DNA from: Ceratodon purpureus
Lineage: Eukaryota; Streptophyta; Bryopsida; Pseudoditrichales; Ditrichaceae
Direction: 5' to 3'
Length of the DNA: 64,000 nt
NCBI GenBank assembly: GCA_014871385.1
Contig: CM026421.1
Span: 16,661,048-16,725,047 of the forward strand
Part shown: positions 13,019 to 24,985 of the stretch, one piece after another
Layout: each line of letters starts with the position of its first letter
Position numbering within the stretch: position 1 is the stretch's first letter
The notes under the pieces: model-generated
Databases searched by the model: none
What the model saw: the letters and a program-made list of their open reading frames with translations, nothing else
Told to the model about the DNA's origin: nothing
Program-made: the position numbers and the translations under genes

Positions 13019-14786
13019 CAGGGCAGGGGCTGGAGGTCGTGTTTCCGCCTCTCCCCCTGTCGCTTCGCTTCTCCAGTTTTGCGCTGCGTTTCGAGGAGAA
13101 CTGTTGCCGCTGGTGATGCATGGCGAGAACTTGGTTTCCTGTGCGCTTCATACCGTCCTTCGTGCTTTGTGGCCGAGTTTTCTTCCTGTCGTCAAACAAT
13201 GCGCAACTTAATTTTGTACCGGCCTCCAGGTGGATCAATGCCTCCAACTTTTGTAGTACCGGTCTGCTCTGATCGACAATATATGATTGACTCAGTGATC
13301 ATAGAGTGATAATTCTGTGATCGATTACGGACGTTGCGATTGCTTCGTGTAATTCCCATGCGAGGTGGATGCGCCCGTTAATTGTTAGCGACTTTCGTTC
13401 CATTCCGTGACAGAGCGGTGAGGGATACATGTGTATTGATCCAGCCGCTATCACAAAAGGCCGGGAATTAGTGACTGATGAAACCAATTAGTTTCCACAG
13501 GTAGACTGAACTAAATCGAATTAGGACATGCTTCCGGTTTCAGTTTTGCCTGTGATGGAGCTTTAAATTCAGCCTGTGCACTGGTTCAAGAATCAAGCCA
13601 GCTTTTACTTTTTACGAATAATCTTAATAATGGCCGTCAGGTATGTTTGCTAACAGCTGTCCACACTCAATCAACCTTGAACTAGATAATCAGTTTATGT
13701 TACATAGCTCCGCAGTGAAACTGAACAGCGAAAAGCACACGGAACTTGTGCTTCGTGGAAGAAACAAGAACGCATCTCTTCCACATTGACCCTCTCTCAC
13801 CATTTTGATAAAGTCATACCAGTATACTCAATGAAAGCAAGAAGTTCTCGATGGAGAGAAATATCTCGAGTCATAGCAGCTAGCTCCGAGATTTTGGAGG
13901 GACCGCATTGTTGAAGTCAAGATGGAATCCAGGGAGACCAGTCAATGAGTATTTTACGTACAGTAGCTGTCCCGACAGATGAAAGCTGGCCCGGAAGCTG
14001 AGCCTCGAGGCTCGACGTAGCACAAGCAGAAATTCCTCCTTTCGCATTTTTTATAACAGTGTCAATTGACAAACATCTCAACGCATGCTCAAACACTAAC
14101 GTATACGTATTTCTTTAATAATTCTTTTGATATCATCATTCTAGTTAATGAGAACGAACTAGCTGTCGATATGACCAGTTTTTAAAGGTGCTAGATCCAT
14201 CTCCCTCTTCCGAACAGCTTTGAAACATGAAAAGTACGGAGTTACTTGCTTGGGGTTGGATCATGGGACTGCGTTGAAACGATCTAGCGGTCAAGTTCAC
14301 CTCCTTCACTCCAGTGAGACTCTCTCGAGATGGTATTGCCGGGGCCCATCTCGGGGTCCTACAACCCCTGTTATTATGGATCAGGTCTAGAGGGCCCATG
14401 CAGTGGAATCTCATGATCATTGAGGAAAGAGGAAGTCTGGGCTGGAGCCATGGCCCACAGTAACACAAAGTCACAGGTCGTTTCGAATTCAACGCAGTGT
14501 TCGATAGCTTGACCGAATGAGTTGGACTACGCTCCGAAACCAGGGTGATTCGGGTGACCGTGTGGAATGAGGTAAACATCTGCACGTACAGTACTGTGGT
14601 GCTGCAGTATAAGTCCTTTGGAAGATTGGGTGGTAAGGTCTAATTATATCTAGAGACACTCAGTCCTCAGCGAATTCGTGAGTATTAGGATTACGAGACA
14701 GAACGTGAGTGTTCAAATATTGTGATCTACTTCACTTCTGATTCAAGAACCAGCCTGTTCAGAAGACAATCTTGACGTGTGACGAG
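13019..14786. other. Spacer/promoter side of the LRAT-domain gene
   Basis: No supported gene. The part at about 14330-14570 (GGGCCCATCTCGGGG, then GACCGTGTGGAATGAGGT) weakly resembles 22318-22560 (GGGCCCATCTCGAG, then CAACCGTGTGGAATGAGA), so a diverged repeat is possible. A 146-codon frame on the minus strand at 14145-14585 has no recognisable content and is probably chance. Confidence 0.4.
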
Positions 14787-15323
14787 ATGGGGTTGTTGGG
14801 ATTTCACACAATGAAAATCAAGGAAGATGAGCTTGAGGCTGGGGATCACATCTATACCGACCGGAACCAGCACACGTATTACCACCACGGCATCTTCATT
14901 GGCGGCGACAGAGTGATCCACTTTACCAAAGTTTCAAGTGACCATCCCGCAGTTCCGGAGGAGAAGTGTGATCATCATCCAGGTGACACCACAACGGATA
15001 CCAAAAGTGGAGTTCGTATGTCCTGTGTTAAGTGCTTTTTGCAACCCGGGCACTCACTCTACCGTTTCGTATACGATGAAGGATTATTGGCAATAGTAAG
15101 ATCGACTCGGAGTGCAAGGCATTGTACTAGGGTAGAGTCGGTTTTGAGGCGCGCCAATGAGGAGCTCAAGAACGACACCTTTGGGGGGTATTCACTAATC
15201 TTGAAGAACTGCGAGACGTTTGCATACTACTGCAAAACCGGCGTTAAATTTCACCTCAGCAAACAGGTGCTGCGCACATTGGAATTTCTAGTTCTTGCAG
15301 CCGCGATTATGGTACAGACCTAA
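14787..15323 (+). CDS. LRAT/NC-domain protein (NlpC/P60-like papain fold)
   Basis: Single-exon gene of 178 codons starting at the first ATG of the open frame. The product has the hallmarks of the LRAT (lecithin:retinol acyltransferase-like, plant NC-domain) family. These are AGDHIYTDR, the histidine motif YYHHGIFIGGDRVIHF near residues 30-46, a middle CVKCFLQPGHSLYRFVY segment, and the catalytic-cysteine motif LKNCETFAYYCKTG near residues 143-156. It ends in a hydrophobic stretch (LRTLEFLVLAAAIMV) that could be a membrane anchor, as in HRASLS-type relatives. Family members are thiol acyltransferases or phospholipases in animals. The plant members' substrates are poorly known, so the reaction is inferred from the conserved His and Cys. 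Length is normal for the family and no damage is visible. Confidence 0.88.
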   Translation: MGLLGFHTMKIKEDELEAGDHIYTDRNQHTYYHHGIFIGGDRVIHFTKVSSDHPAVPEEKCDHHPGDTTTDTKSGVRMSCVKCFLQPGHSLYRFVYDEGLLAIVRSTRSARHCTRVESVLRRANEELKNDTFGGYSLILKNCETFAYYCKTGVKFHLSKQVLRTLEFLVLAAAIMVQT

Positions 15324-16358
15324 TCAGGTCTCGTCCATTCAATTTTCATGGATTTCTGTGGCTTGACATTCCTGTGAGAGATATGATCGATCAAGTATCA
15401 GTTTAGCAATGATTCTATCAGGCAAGGCTGCAAGCACAGAGCAAAACAATGGTAGTGGTTGATGATGTTCCAGCATCATACACCAAGAATTGGTTCGATA
15501 TCAGAGTGCCTGTTCAGAGTGATGGAGCTCACGTCTTGCTATCCCTTCACGTAAAGAATGATCAATCTAGTCATTTTGACATTCTTCATACCTGAGGGCA
15601 GATTTCCTATGGAGCTCAATTGCCCCGAATCCTTTGCCCCTGTGTGAGACAAATCATAGAAGCTGAGATGGCTGCACTGAAAGAGGAAGTACGGACATCC
15701 AGGCTTGAGCTCGGACTTCCTCTGCTGGAGGATTGGCAGGAGAAACTAAGGCTTGAAGTCAATGGAGCACAGGGTCTCTAGTCAGGTGCAAGTGCAACGA
15801 TGTTAGCCCAGAGACCAAACACCATGTCCAGAGAAGGCACTTCGTTATCAAAGTGATGTGTGGAGTACGCACTTGCCTTCATTGTGAACGCCAAATTTGT
15901 ATAATTTAAACTCCAAGTTGATACGACAAACTCATGACATGATCACAAAATGATGCACACCATTTTATGTTCTGAAGTGAGTCTCACTGGGTCATCAAAA
16001 ACAGGAAACGTGTTCTCAATGTTCACTGGAACACCAGCATGAGGCACTTGTATTTCAGCTTGGGAAGCAACTAAAGTTGCATGTACTCTACTACTCACAC
16101 GTAAGTAAAGAAACTGAAGCATACGGTTTAGACTCTACATGTCTCCTTTCATTTAATTGTATATGTATCTGTTAACCCAGGTCTACTATGTACTTTGTTC
16201 CATGTAATTTTGCGCTCAAGACCCATAAATTGAATGATATGAATGAAAAATCGAGAAAAGGGGATATTGTGCAAACTCAAAGAATACGTACGGACTCTGT
16301 TACAAACAGAAAATCTAGACACGATATTTCTATGGGGATATTCATTACTTCGGCAGTG
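15324..16358 (+). other. 3' flank of the LRAT gene, with a possible short coding remnant
   Basis: Mostly non-coding. An open stretch at 15668-15781 would encode 37 residues of amphipathic helical character (MAALKEEVRTSRLELGLPLL, then EDWQEKLRLEV) ending in TAG. It could be the last exon of a decayed or unrecognised gene. No start region or family match is seen. Confidence 0.3.
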
Positions 16359-16363
16359 TTACA
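16359..16363 (+). repeat. 5-bp target-site duplication TTACA, left
   Basis: TTACA directly precedes the 5' LTR and is repeated at 21501-21505 directly after the 3' LTR. Five bp is the expected size for copia integrase. Confidence 0.9.
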
Positions 16364-16538
16364 TGTTAGTGATAATGGATGAAACCCTACGCCCTACATG
16401 TAGATGACGAAGTATCATCCATTCTCCACACATGTATACACACACTGACCAATACAATTTTGCTATTGTTGTTCTGGTCTCTCTGCTCTCGCGTATTGTA
16501 TGTTTGTGTTAGTTGCTGTCTTGCTGCGATTTTCAATA
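16364..16538 (+). repeat. 5' LTR of the copia element
   Basis: 175 bp, identical to 21326-21500. It carries an inverted motif, CCCTACATGTAGATGACGAAG, near its start. An LTR this short is typical of compact copia lineages. Confidence 0.95.
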
Positions 16539-16755
16539 GGTTATGGGCCTTAATTCACAAACGTTTCCATGCTGTTACTCTGATAGTCTCGCAGAATCTT
16601 TTTCTACAGCGCACTACACACGTTCTTGATTCTTGATTCTCAGATTCCTCTCTCGTTTCTTGTTTTTCCAGTTTCTTGAATCCCTGTCTTACTTGTCAAA
16701 TTACTTCCTACTAAGCTGCTCTTAGATACTGCTGTTTTCTTCTCGGCCATTAATC

Positions 16756-19700
16756 ATGGCCATCGTCTCTGATCCCCCGGATAACCCTGACTCCGTCAGT
16801 AACCCGGATTCTTCCAACTCTGCTCCACCGCATGCTACTGCACCGTTGCTCGATGACATACCGCTGGACAATGCTCCTGTCACACTCTCTCCCTTCACCG
16901 GTGAGCACTTCAACCTCTGGAAATTTCAGATTCAGTGTATCTTTCGATCCCGTGATCTTCTTGATATCGTTGAAGGTACCGAGCTCTATGATCCTCACGC
17001 TGAACTTCGAATCCGTCGCTACTGGAAGCGCCGTGATCAACAGGCCATGGACATTCTTGTCCAGACCATGGATCGCAATCTCGTTCGTCCACTGTTAGGT
17101 GCCACTTCTGCATTCCAAATGTGGAATAACCTTCAGCTACATTACGATAAGAGAGCTATCAGTACTGTCCACAACCTTCAGAAGCGTTTCTTTGATCTGA
17201 AACCTATTGCAGCCAAAGGGATTAGGACTTTTCTCTCAGAACTTAACGACATCAATAGTCAACTTCGTGATCTAGATGCTCACAAAGTTTTTGACGATGA
17301 CGCCGTTATCTCTAAGGTTGTATCCAGCCTCCCGCTCGATTTCAATGCCTTCACCACTGCATGGGAACTAACCTCACCTGCAGATAAAACCCTAGCTAAT
17401 CTATCCACAGGGCTTGTCAAGGAGGAAGCTAAGCTTAAAACCGCAGCTACTGCTCCCATAGACATTAGCAAAGCATTTTATAGCACAGCCAAGCCAGGTG
17501 TCACACAACGTGCCAGCTCCAGTGGGAGTAACACAACCTCAGGAGCTCACAACTGTAGTGGGAGTTCCTGTACTCATCCCATGCACAAAGTTCAGCAGCC
17601 TCCAGGTCTCCTCAATCGTCCACCCTCGGCTGCACCTATACCCCTGCTTACTTCAGAACAGCGTCAAGCTCGGCAAAGATACTTTGACGATCTCAAGAAG
17701 ACCACAACCTGTCATCACTGTGGTAAACCAGGGCACTGGAAAGGTGAATGTCCACATCTCACAGTTGCAGAGCGCGAGGAATTTCGCCGCCAGAGACAAC
17801 CTCGACTCCCGCTTACTACATCGTCTTCTCGAGTTTATCCAGCCATCGAGACACCGCCGGATCAGTCCAGCATTGAAGTTACTCATACAAGATTTATGGC
17901 ATATGAAGATTCTCAGTCATCAACGTCAGAGGAAAACTCCCACGCATCTCCCTCCAGGACTTCCATCTGGTACGCTCATAGTGCCGCTTCGAGCCATATG
18001 ACAAGCCATCGCAGTTGGTTCTCCAGCTAATCAACCTTCCCCGCTCGCTACTGGCCGATTCAGGGCATCACGTCTCAACCGCTCTATGCTGCCGGAATTG
18101 GCACCATCAACATTGAACGCCTCATCCATGGACAGTGGCAGCCAGGTTACATCGAAAGTGTACTCCATGTTCCAGACATTGGCATTAATCTGTTTTCAAT
18201 CACCAAGGCTGCTCAGAAAGATATTCTCACGACATTTTCCTCACATGGCTGTACCATGACTTCTGGAGGACTCACGGTACTACAGGGCACGCAGCAGAAC
18301 AACTTGTACGAACTTCAGCTGCGAGTTATTCCTCCTCCCACTGAACACGCTCTTGTAGCCGCATCGTTTCGGCCAGCCACCGCTACCGAATCCAGACAAT
18401 CACTTAAAGTCTGGCATGCTCGTCTTTGCCATCTTAACGTGGCCTCCATCAAGCTTCTAGTTCGCAACGACCTAGCCGACGGCATCCAGTTGCTTCATGA
18501 CGACACCACCGAAAATTTTTGTGAAGGCTGTTGCTATGGGAAGCAACACCGCACTCCTTTTCCTGTGAATCCTATACGTATTTTTGCTACTCAACCTGGA
18601 GATCTGGTACACGCCGACCTCATGGGCCCCATGGACACCGAATCCATAGGAGGTGCATTTTACTGCCTCATCATAAAAGATGATGCAACCGGCTACCGCA
18701 TCACTTTCTGCTTGAAATACAAGTCCGACGCATTCAACTCCCTCCAACAGGCTTGCCGGCAATTTCTACGGGACACTGGTCATCCTGTTCGAGTCCTGCG
18801 AACCGACCGTGGAGGAGAGTTCGTTAATAAACAAGCCCGGGAATACTTTGATGAGCACCATATTCGGCAAGAGCTCACTACTCCTTACACACCTGAACAG
18901 AACGGAGCCGCCGAAAGAGAAAACAGAACCACTATGGAACTCGTTCGTAGCATGCTTCATTCTCGGCAAGTCCCCGCCAAATTTTGGGCCGAAGCTGTTC
19001 ACACTGCTACGTACGTTCTCAACCAAACTGCATCATCCAGCCGGCCTCACATCACACCCTACGAAGCATGGTATGGCAGACGACCCTCTCTCAATCACTT
19101 GCGAATCTTCGGTTGTTCTGCGTTTATCCATGCCGAGAAACACACAAGAACGAAGCTACAGCCAAAAAGGCGTCCAGGAATGTTTTTAGGCTACTCGGAT
19201 GAATCTAAGGCGTACCGTATCTGGGACCTCACAAAGGAGAAAGTTGTTATTACGAGAGACGTCATTTGCAACGAGCAGGAGCCCACACAGCTTTTTCCCT
19301 CCCAGGTACCTTCACAAAATCCGAACCCTGTCACAATTGTCTTCAACTCTAAGCCACCATCCTTGTCTCTTCAACCAACAACCGCAGCTTCTTCTGCTGT
19401 CGGCTATCTTCCGACACCATCTGTACAGCCTGCCCCTGTTCCCCAGCCTCCACCCGAAACCTCCTCCCATCCGGTAGCACCACCCGATTTCGTCCCAATT
19501 TCCCCACAGCCACCTGTCGTAGACAACCTGATTCCTGATCCAGATCCTCTTGACCGTTTAGATCTCCAAGCCCAGCCAGCTATTTCCACACGCCCCTCCC
19601 GAACTATCAAGCCTCCGACCAGATACGGGGATTGGGCATATATGACTCAATTGGCAACTACAAACGACGTCACCCTTGAACCTCGGACTCTGAGCGAAGC

Positions 19701-21249
19701 TCTGGCATCCCCTGAATCGGTCAAGTGGATACAAGCAATGAAGGAGGAATATGCATCGCTCTTGCAGAATGACACATGGATAATCACAGACCTTCCCCCC
19801 AACCGCAAACCCATCAGCTGCAAATGGACCTACAAGATTAAATACGACTCCAACGGCAATATTGATCGTCACAAAGCTCGTCTTGTCGCTAGAGGCTTCA
19901 CACAGAGGTACGGCATCGATTTTACTGAGACCTTCAGCCCCGTTGCCAAATTTGATTCCATTCGCACACTCCTTTCGATCGTAGCAGTGGAAGATTTGGA
20001 CATGGTTCAGTTCGATGTGCGAACAGCCTTCCTCCACGGGGAAATTGATGAGGAGCTCTATATGGTTCAACCGCCATATTTTGAAGACAAAATGCATCCT
20101 CAACGTGTCTGCCGGTTAAAAAAATCCATCTATGGCCTTCGTCAAGCCTCCCGGGTATGGAACAGGCGGTTTCATCAGTTCCTCACAAAGCATAGCCTGA
20201 AGTCCACCGATGCCGACCCCTGCCTGTATGTTTCCACAACCCAGCCTACAATCCTTTTAGCAATTTTTGTGGACGATGGTCTGGTTGCGGCTCAGAAGCG
20301 TAGCTCACTCACAGCGATCCTGGAAGAGATGGATGATGTCTTCAAGGTCAGACACAACGATCCAGATACATATGTGGGGCTCCATATTACCAGAAACAGA
20401 CAAATGCGGTCTTTATTCCTTGACCAGACACAGTACATTGAACGTCTGCTGAAGCGCTACGGCTACAACAATCTGCATCCTGTACACATACCAGCTGATC
20501 CAAATCTCAAGCTACACATTGATATGGACCACGACAAAACAGGGGATCAGGAAACAGAGTTTCCCTACACTCAATTACTTGGCAGCGTCGCTTTCGCAGC
20601 CTTGGGCACCCGACCGGATATCGCTTACGCAGTAAGCAGTTGCGCTCGGTTCAATCACTGCTACACCCGCTCGCATTGTACCGCCCTCAAGAAAGTTGTG
20701 TGTTATCTCAAAGCCACCAAGGACTACGGTATCAGTTTTCATCGCAGTGACCCACCTCACACTCTCAAAGCTTTCTGTGATGCTGATTACGGCCAGGATA
20801 CCGATGATAGAAAATCACGCTCCGGAGCAGTCCTTCTCCTCAACAACGGCCCTGTTGCATGGCTTAGTCGAAAGCAAGCGTGCACCGCGTCTTCTACTAC
20901 AGAAGCTGAGTACCTTGCTGCGCACGTTGCCACCAAAGAAATCCTCTGGCATCGCCGGTTATTCACAGGTCTTGGATACCCACAACGAAACCCTACCCCG
21001 CTGTTCTCCGACAACCAATCAGCCATACGACTGATTCTTAACCCCGAATACCATCAGAAAACCAAACACATTGATATCCAATATCATGTTATTCGGGAAC
21101 ATCAAGCCAACGGTGACATCGCGGTATCCTACGTCTCCACCACGGATCAAGTGTCCGATGTGTTCACGAAGGCTCTTCCTCCCGCACGTTTCCAAAATTT
21201 ACGAGACCAGATCGGAGTTCATCGGCTACAGTCTTCACCGATCCTTTAG
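16756..21249 (+). pseudogene. copia gag-pol polyprotein with in-frame stop and altered protease site
   Basis: One frame runs from ATG 16756 to TAG 21249, broken once by TAA at 18028-18030. Order: gag with a copia-type N-terminal part; zinc knuckle CHHCGKPGHWKGEC near 17709-17750; protease WYAHSAASSHM near 17968, where the normal catalytic Asp of DSG/A is His; integrase with HARLCHLN...CEGCCYGK zinc site and D-D-E core (HADLMG, LRTDRGGEF, PEQNGAAERE); Pro-rich linker; reverse transcriptase with ARLVARGFTQ, YGLRQASR and the FVDD catalytic motif; RNase H with STTEAEYLA. Domain order PR-IN-RT-RH is diagnostic of copia. Pol is otherwise intact. The stop sits just after the protease motif, so it could be readthrough-based or a plain defect. 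The missing Asp favours a defect. Confidence 0.92.
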
Positions 21250-21325
21250 CCTCTCTCCCTCATGTCCGCACTCTGAAGTGGGAGCGATGATACTTCGTCA
21301 TCGTGCACATGAGGTCGAGTGGGAG

Positions 21326-21500
21326 TGTTAGTGATAATGGATGAAACCCTACGCCCTACATGTAGATGACGAAGTATCATCCATTCTCCACACATGTATA
21401 CACACACTGACCAATACAATTTTGCTATTGTTGTTCTGGTCTCTCTGCTCTCGCGTATTGTATGTTTGTGTTAGTTGCTGTCTTGCTGCGATTTTCAATA
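21326..21500 (+). repeat. 3' LTR of the copia element
   Basis: Identical to the 5' LTR. It is preceded by the polypurine tract and followed by the TTACA target duplication at 21501-21505. Confidence 0.95.
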
Positions 21501-21505
21501 TTACA

Positions 21506-24339
21506 TATGCTTGTCCAAATGAGATTCCGAACTGTCTCAAAATTCACGATCTAAATTGCCATTGTTAAGAGAAATTGCCCATGGACAGTAACTCCATGAC
21601 TAGTTTGTTCTCTTTCAACATGAAGAGCAACTCTGTTAACCTTAGTTCACCAGGTTATTGCACATTCATTTGTGGTATTAAACTATTAATCAACTTCGGT
21701 AGCAAACTCATATTTTCTTGCGGTTACAGGAATCAAGTCCGGTCTTTATTTGTTCCCTTTCATGTTTGCTAAAAGACTCTGCAAAGGTGTATGTAATGAA
21801 TGCAATGATCTTCGCCAAACACAAACTGTATCTAATTTAAACTGGGATTAGAATGTCTTCTGATATAATCTTGTGTTTAAGGCACAGATCTCGAAACTAA
21901 TTTTATTAAATCTGCAAGAAAACTTAAGAAATAAAGGGACCCCATGCATAAGTTGAACGAGTGTCAAACATTAAGATATACAACTAATATATACGTGAGT
22001 TACATAAAACATAAAATGAGTACTAGACAAGAAATATCACAAATTATATCACAAATTTCTTACAGGTTTTGGCACCATGCGAGCCCCCGGAATGATTAGC
22101 ATCACTAGACCATATCATTGAAGTCGAGGTGGATATCATGGTAGCAGACAGAGGGAAGGCCTCGGTGTACAAAGACTCAAACTGATTCCGCATCTAACAA
22201 ACAGAAGCATGCATCGACAAACAACACAAATCAGACGTTAACACCTTACCGACCGGACGGATTACCTTCAACCCAATCTGGCAAGTTCTTTTGCATCAAG
22301 CTCACGTTAACGCTCTGCATTGCTGGGGCTGGGCCCATCTCGAGTCTGTGCATGCACTGACCCAGTAGCCTTGCGAAAGGAGAAAAGGCGAAGTCTACGC
22401 TTGAGGCCTGGCCCGCAAAAACGCCTCAACAGTTGCTCGCAGTCTCAAGTGGTCTGGTTTGAAGGCAGCTGGGTTCGACTTCACCAATTTTCCAGCTGCA
22501 GTTCGACACTCCTAAAAAGCGGAATTCTGGCAACCGTGTGGAATGAGATGAATTCTACCTGGGTTGGTCTGTATACGGTAAGATGCTGTAAAGTCGCCAC
22601 TGTTCTAAAATCACTTAAATGTACAGCATTGGCTCATTTTAGGGCTCAAATGTAGGTGTTTGTTATACGGTTTATTTTTTTAGATTACAATGAATAAGGG
22701 ATGTATTACTTGCCTGTACTTCTGCTCTAAAATGAACTAATGTAGTACATTTGAGCAATTCAAGAACGGTGGTGATTTTTGGTGTTCTTACTTTAGCAAG
22801 ATTTGCCGGATTTGGAGTTAAAGCTGAAGTCTTTGGGCGTTGTTGTGCTTTGATGGCACTAGACTAGTTTATGCCTACGATGGGCCCTTCATTCGAAGAA
22901 ATGATGTTCACAGGTGCAAACATGTGAATAATTATTGAAAGCATAGATTCTAGAACTTTCTTTGTAGATAGATAAATGATACTACATATTAAATTTGGTG
23001 AATGCAGTCTACTCAATATAAATCGTCAAACCTCAAGATAGAGTATTACACCAAAATTTGAAGATAATGTTCGACATCAGTCAGGATTGTTTATAGGACC
23101 TGAGGACCAGACTGTCCGTCCGGTCCGCATGTCCGTCCGTTAAGGGTCATGTCCGGTCTGTTATTGGTCAACTCACGGTTGACCATCCCAATCTTGCATA
23201 TATTGAAGATTATCTTGCACATATTGAAGATATATACCTATTAATTTGTTTTTAGCGGATTGCTATGTGACATGTCCGATAAATGTTGGGGACCGACTGG
23301 TACGTCCGTCCGAAGTGGCGTCCGATCCGCCAGATTTGGCCCATGTTCGTCCATTATGACAACCCTGACATCAGTTGATTTGTTCTTAAAAATCACATAA
23401 GATTATAATGTATATATAATACAATATCAATGAATCTTCTTTAAAGTGAAATGTGTGGGCCTTTACAGATAAGATGTATAAGGAAAATTTTGGTACTGAA
23501 ATGATGTAAAATAGTTTCAAACTTTGGTAGTGTTGACTTGGTGATGCACACTGTACATATAATAGAAGCATTATACAAAGACATTTTTTGGATGAGTTTG
23601 ATTTTTGTCATGATTAAATTTCATTTGCTCACACTTGCATTTACATGATTATACTATTATTGACTATAAAAAGGTGAATTATAGCAGTGTACGTTAAAAA
23701 TAAAAATGTATACAGTATACTATTATACGGTCATACATTATATAGTTTTATACAATATATTTAACACTATATAGTATTAAAAGATTTTAAATTGTATAAA
23801 ATAAAAAAATTAGATAAAAAATAAAAAATAAATTCTATACTAATAATGGATTTTTTGAGGATTTGTTGAAAATCATCAAAAATTAGTTTATAAAAAACCA
23901 TCTATAACCTGGTGGTGATAGTGGCTTGACTTTAAAATTTGAAGGCAAAAATTAAAATACAAGAAAGAGAGAGTCCTTTATAGATGAAGGATGTTTGGAG
24001 GGCCTAAGTTTTGCGATCAAAAGTTGGAACCCAGGAGGTAAAGTTGTCTTGCCCTTACTAATTTAGAGTCAAAAGTATAATGGAAAGAGAGTATATTGAA
24101 TCCAAGGGTCGTTTGGATTCTAGACAACTAAATTTTGGTGTCAAAAATTTAAATGAAGGTGAAGAAAATGGTCACTATGCATTGTGCAACAATTTTGTAG
24201 CAGCATTGCAAAGAAGATTGGATTCTTCAAGTTTTCTGAGTTCTTCAAATATTGAAAGAACCAAAAACATTTTAGGTCAAACTAATTTGAATTAAAGTAA
24301 AGAATATAGTAAGTATCAAACAATTAATGAGCTCCAGAA
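21506..24339. other. Gene-poor AT-rich spacer
   Basis: No supported gene. Two local features stand out. The part at 22318-22560 weakly resembles 14330-14570. At 23085-23355 a GC-richer patch carries many GTCCG/TCCGTCCG motifs set in AT-rich DNA. Between 23690 and 23850 the sequence is simple AT-rich (runs such as ATAAAAAATAAAAAATAAA). Confidence 0.5.
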
Positions 24340-24985
24340 TATGGGATCTAAGAAGGAGCAATGTAATGTTCATTACTTGAAATTGGAAACAAAACAATGT
24401 TTTTTATTAGTATGTCTAAAGAGGCAGAAGCCATGGCAACGTTCCTTCCCGGCCACTCACAATCACAAGCTTTGTAAGCTACAAGTCCACAAGGAAGGAA
24501 GGAAATACCGATAAGCAACGAAGAAGAATGTCCGATCACAAAGAATACTTGCAATATCAAAGACTCACATTAACTCCAAAGAACAATAAGTGTATTTTTC
24601 AATTGATCTCAACTACATGATTTTGGTAGAGAGAAAAAATGTAGACATGTGAGAGACATGTAGTTTTGAGTCTTTTTCTTGTTTTCAACCTCCTTTGTAA
24701 AAGTTCTTGTAAGTTTGCAATTGATAGAATTTAATAAGAACAGCTATGGTAAAAAGACTTATATCAATAAAAGGTAGAATTATTAGGCACTATAAAGAGT
24801 CATACATAGCTTTTGATTACAAATGTAGAAGTGGAAGGCACTATACGAAGTCATACATAGCTTTCAATTACAAATTTAAAGCCATGACTCTTGCTTATTT
24901 ATCTATTAGTAGGAGAAAAGACAATCTAGACCTGCCACAAAATGCGCATTTATGCCTCATTTCTACCTGAGGTTATAAGTCTGTT
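24340..24985 (-). repeat. Dispersed repeat family A, inverted copy
   Basis: The reverse complement of this stretch matches parts of 26640-26950, 29215-29700 and 30720-31100. Markers are TTTTTATTAGTATGTCTAAA with GAGGCAGAAGC (pairing with 31040-31090), the ACATGTAG...GAGTCTTTTTCTTG block, and AGGAGAAAAGACAATCTAGA. Diverged by perhaps 10-20%. No intact frame remains. Nature unknown: either a decayed retroelement part or a non-autonomous DNA element. Confidence 0.65.

Larger units (their letters stand above)
16364..21500 (+). mobile_element. Ty1/copia LTR retrotransposon, complete and recent
   Basis: The 5137-bp element has 175-bp direct LTRs (16364-16538 and 21326-21500) that look identical base for base, flanked by the TTACA duplication. 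The LTRs begin TGTTAG and end TTTCAATA, so the 3' end is TA rather than the usual CA. A purine-rich tract, GAGGTCGAGTGGGAG, abuts the 3' LTR. The sequence after the 5' LTR (GGTTATGGGCC) is a poor match to the usual initiator-Met primer site. One gag-pol frame fills the interior. Identical LTRs imply a young insertion, but coding defects suggest it was mobilised in trans. Confidence 0.95.

Noticed and set aside
12898..13247. Short frames over the tRNA-Ser gene
   Set aside because: They overlap a structurally perfect tRNA and have no protein features.
14145..14585. 146-codon minus-strand frame upstream of the LRAT gene
   Set aside because: No recognisable domain, odd composition, and it lies in the promoter side of a well-supported gene; too weak to call.
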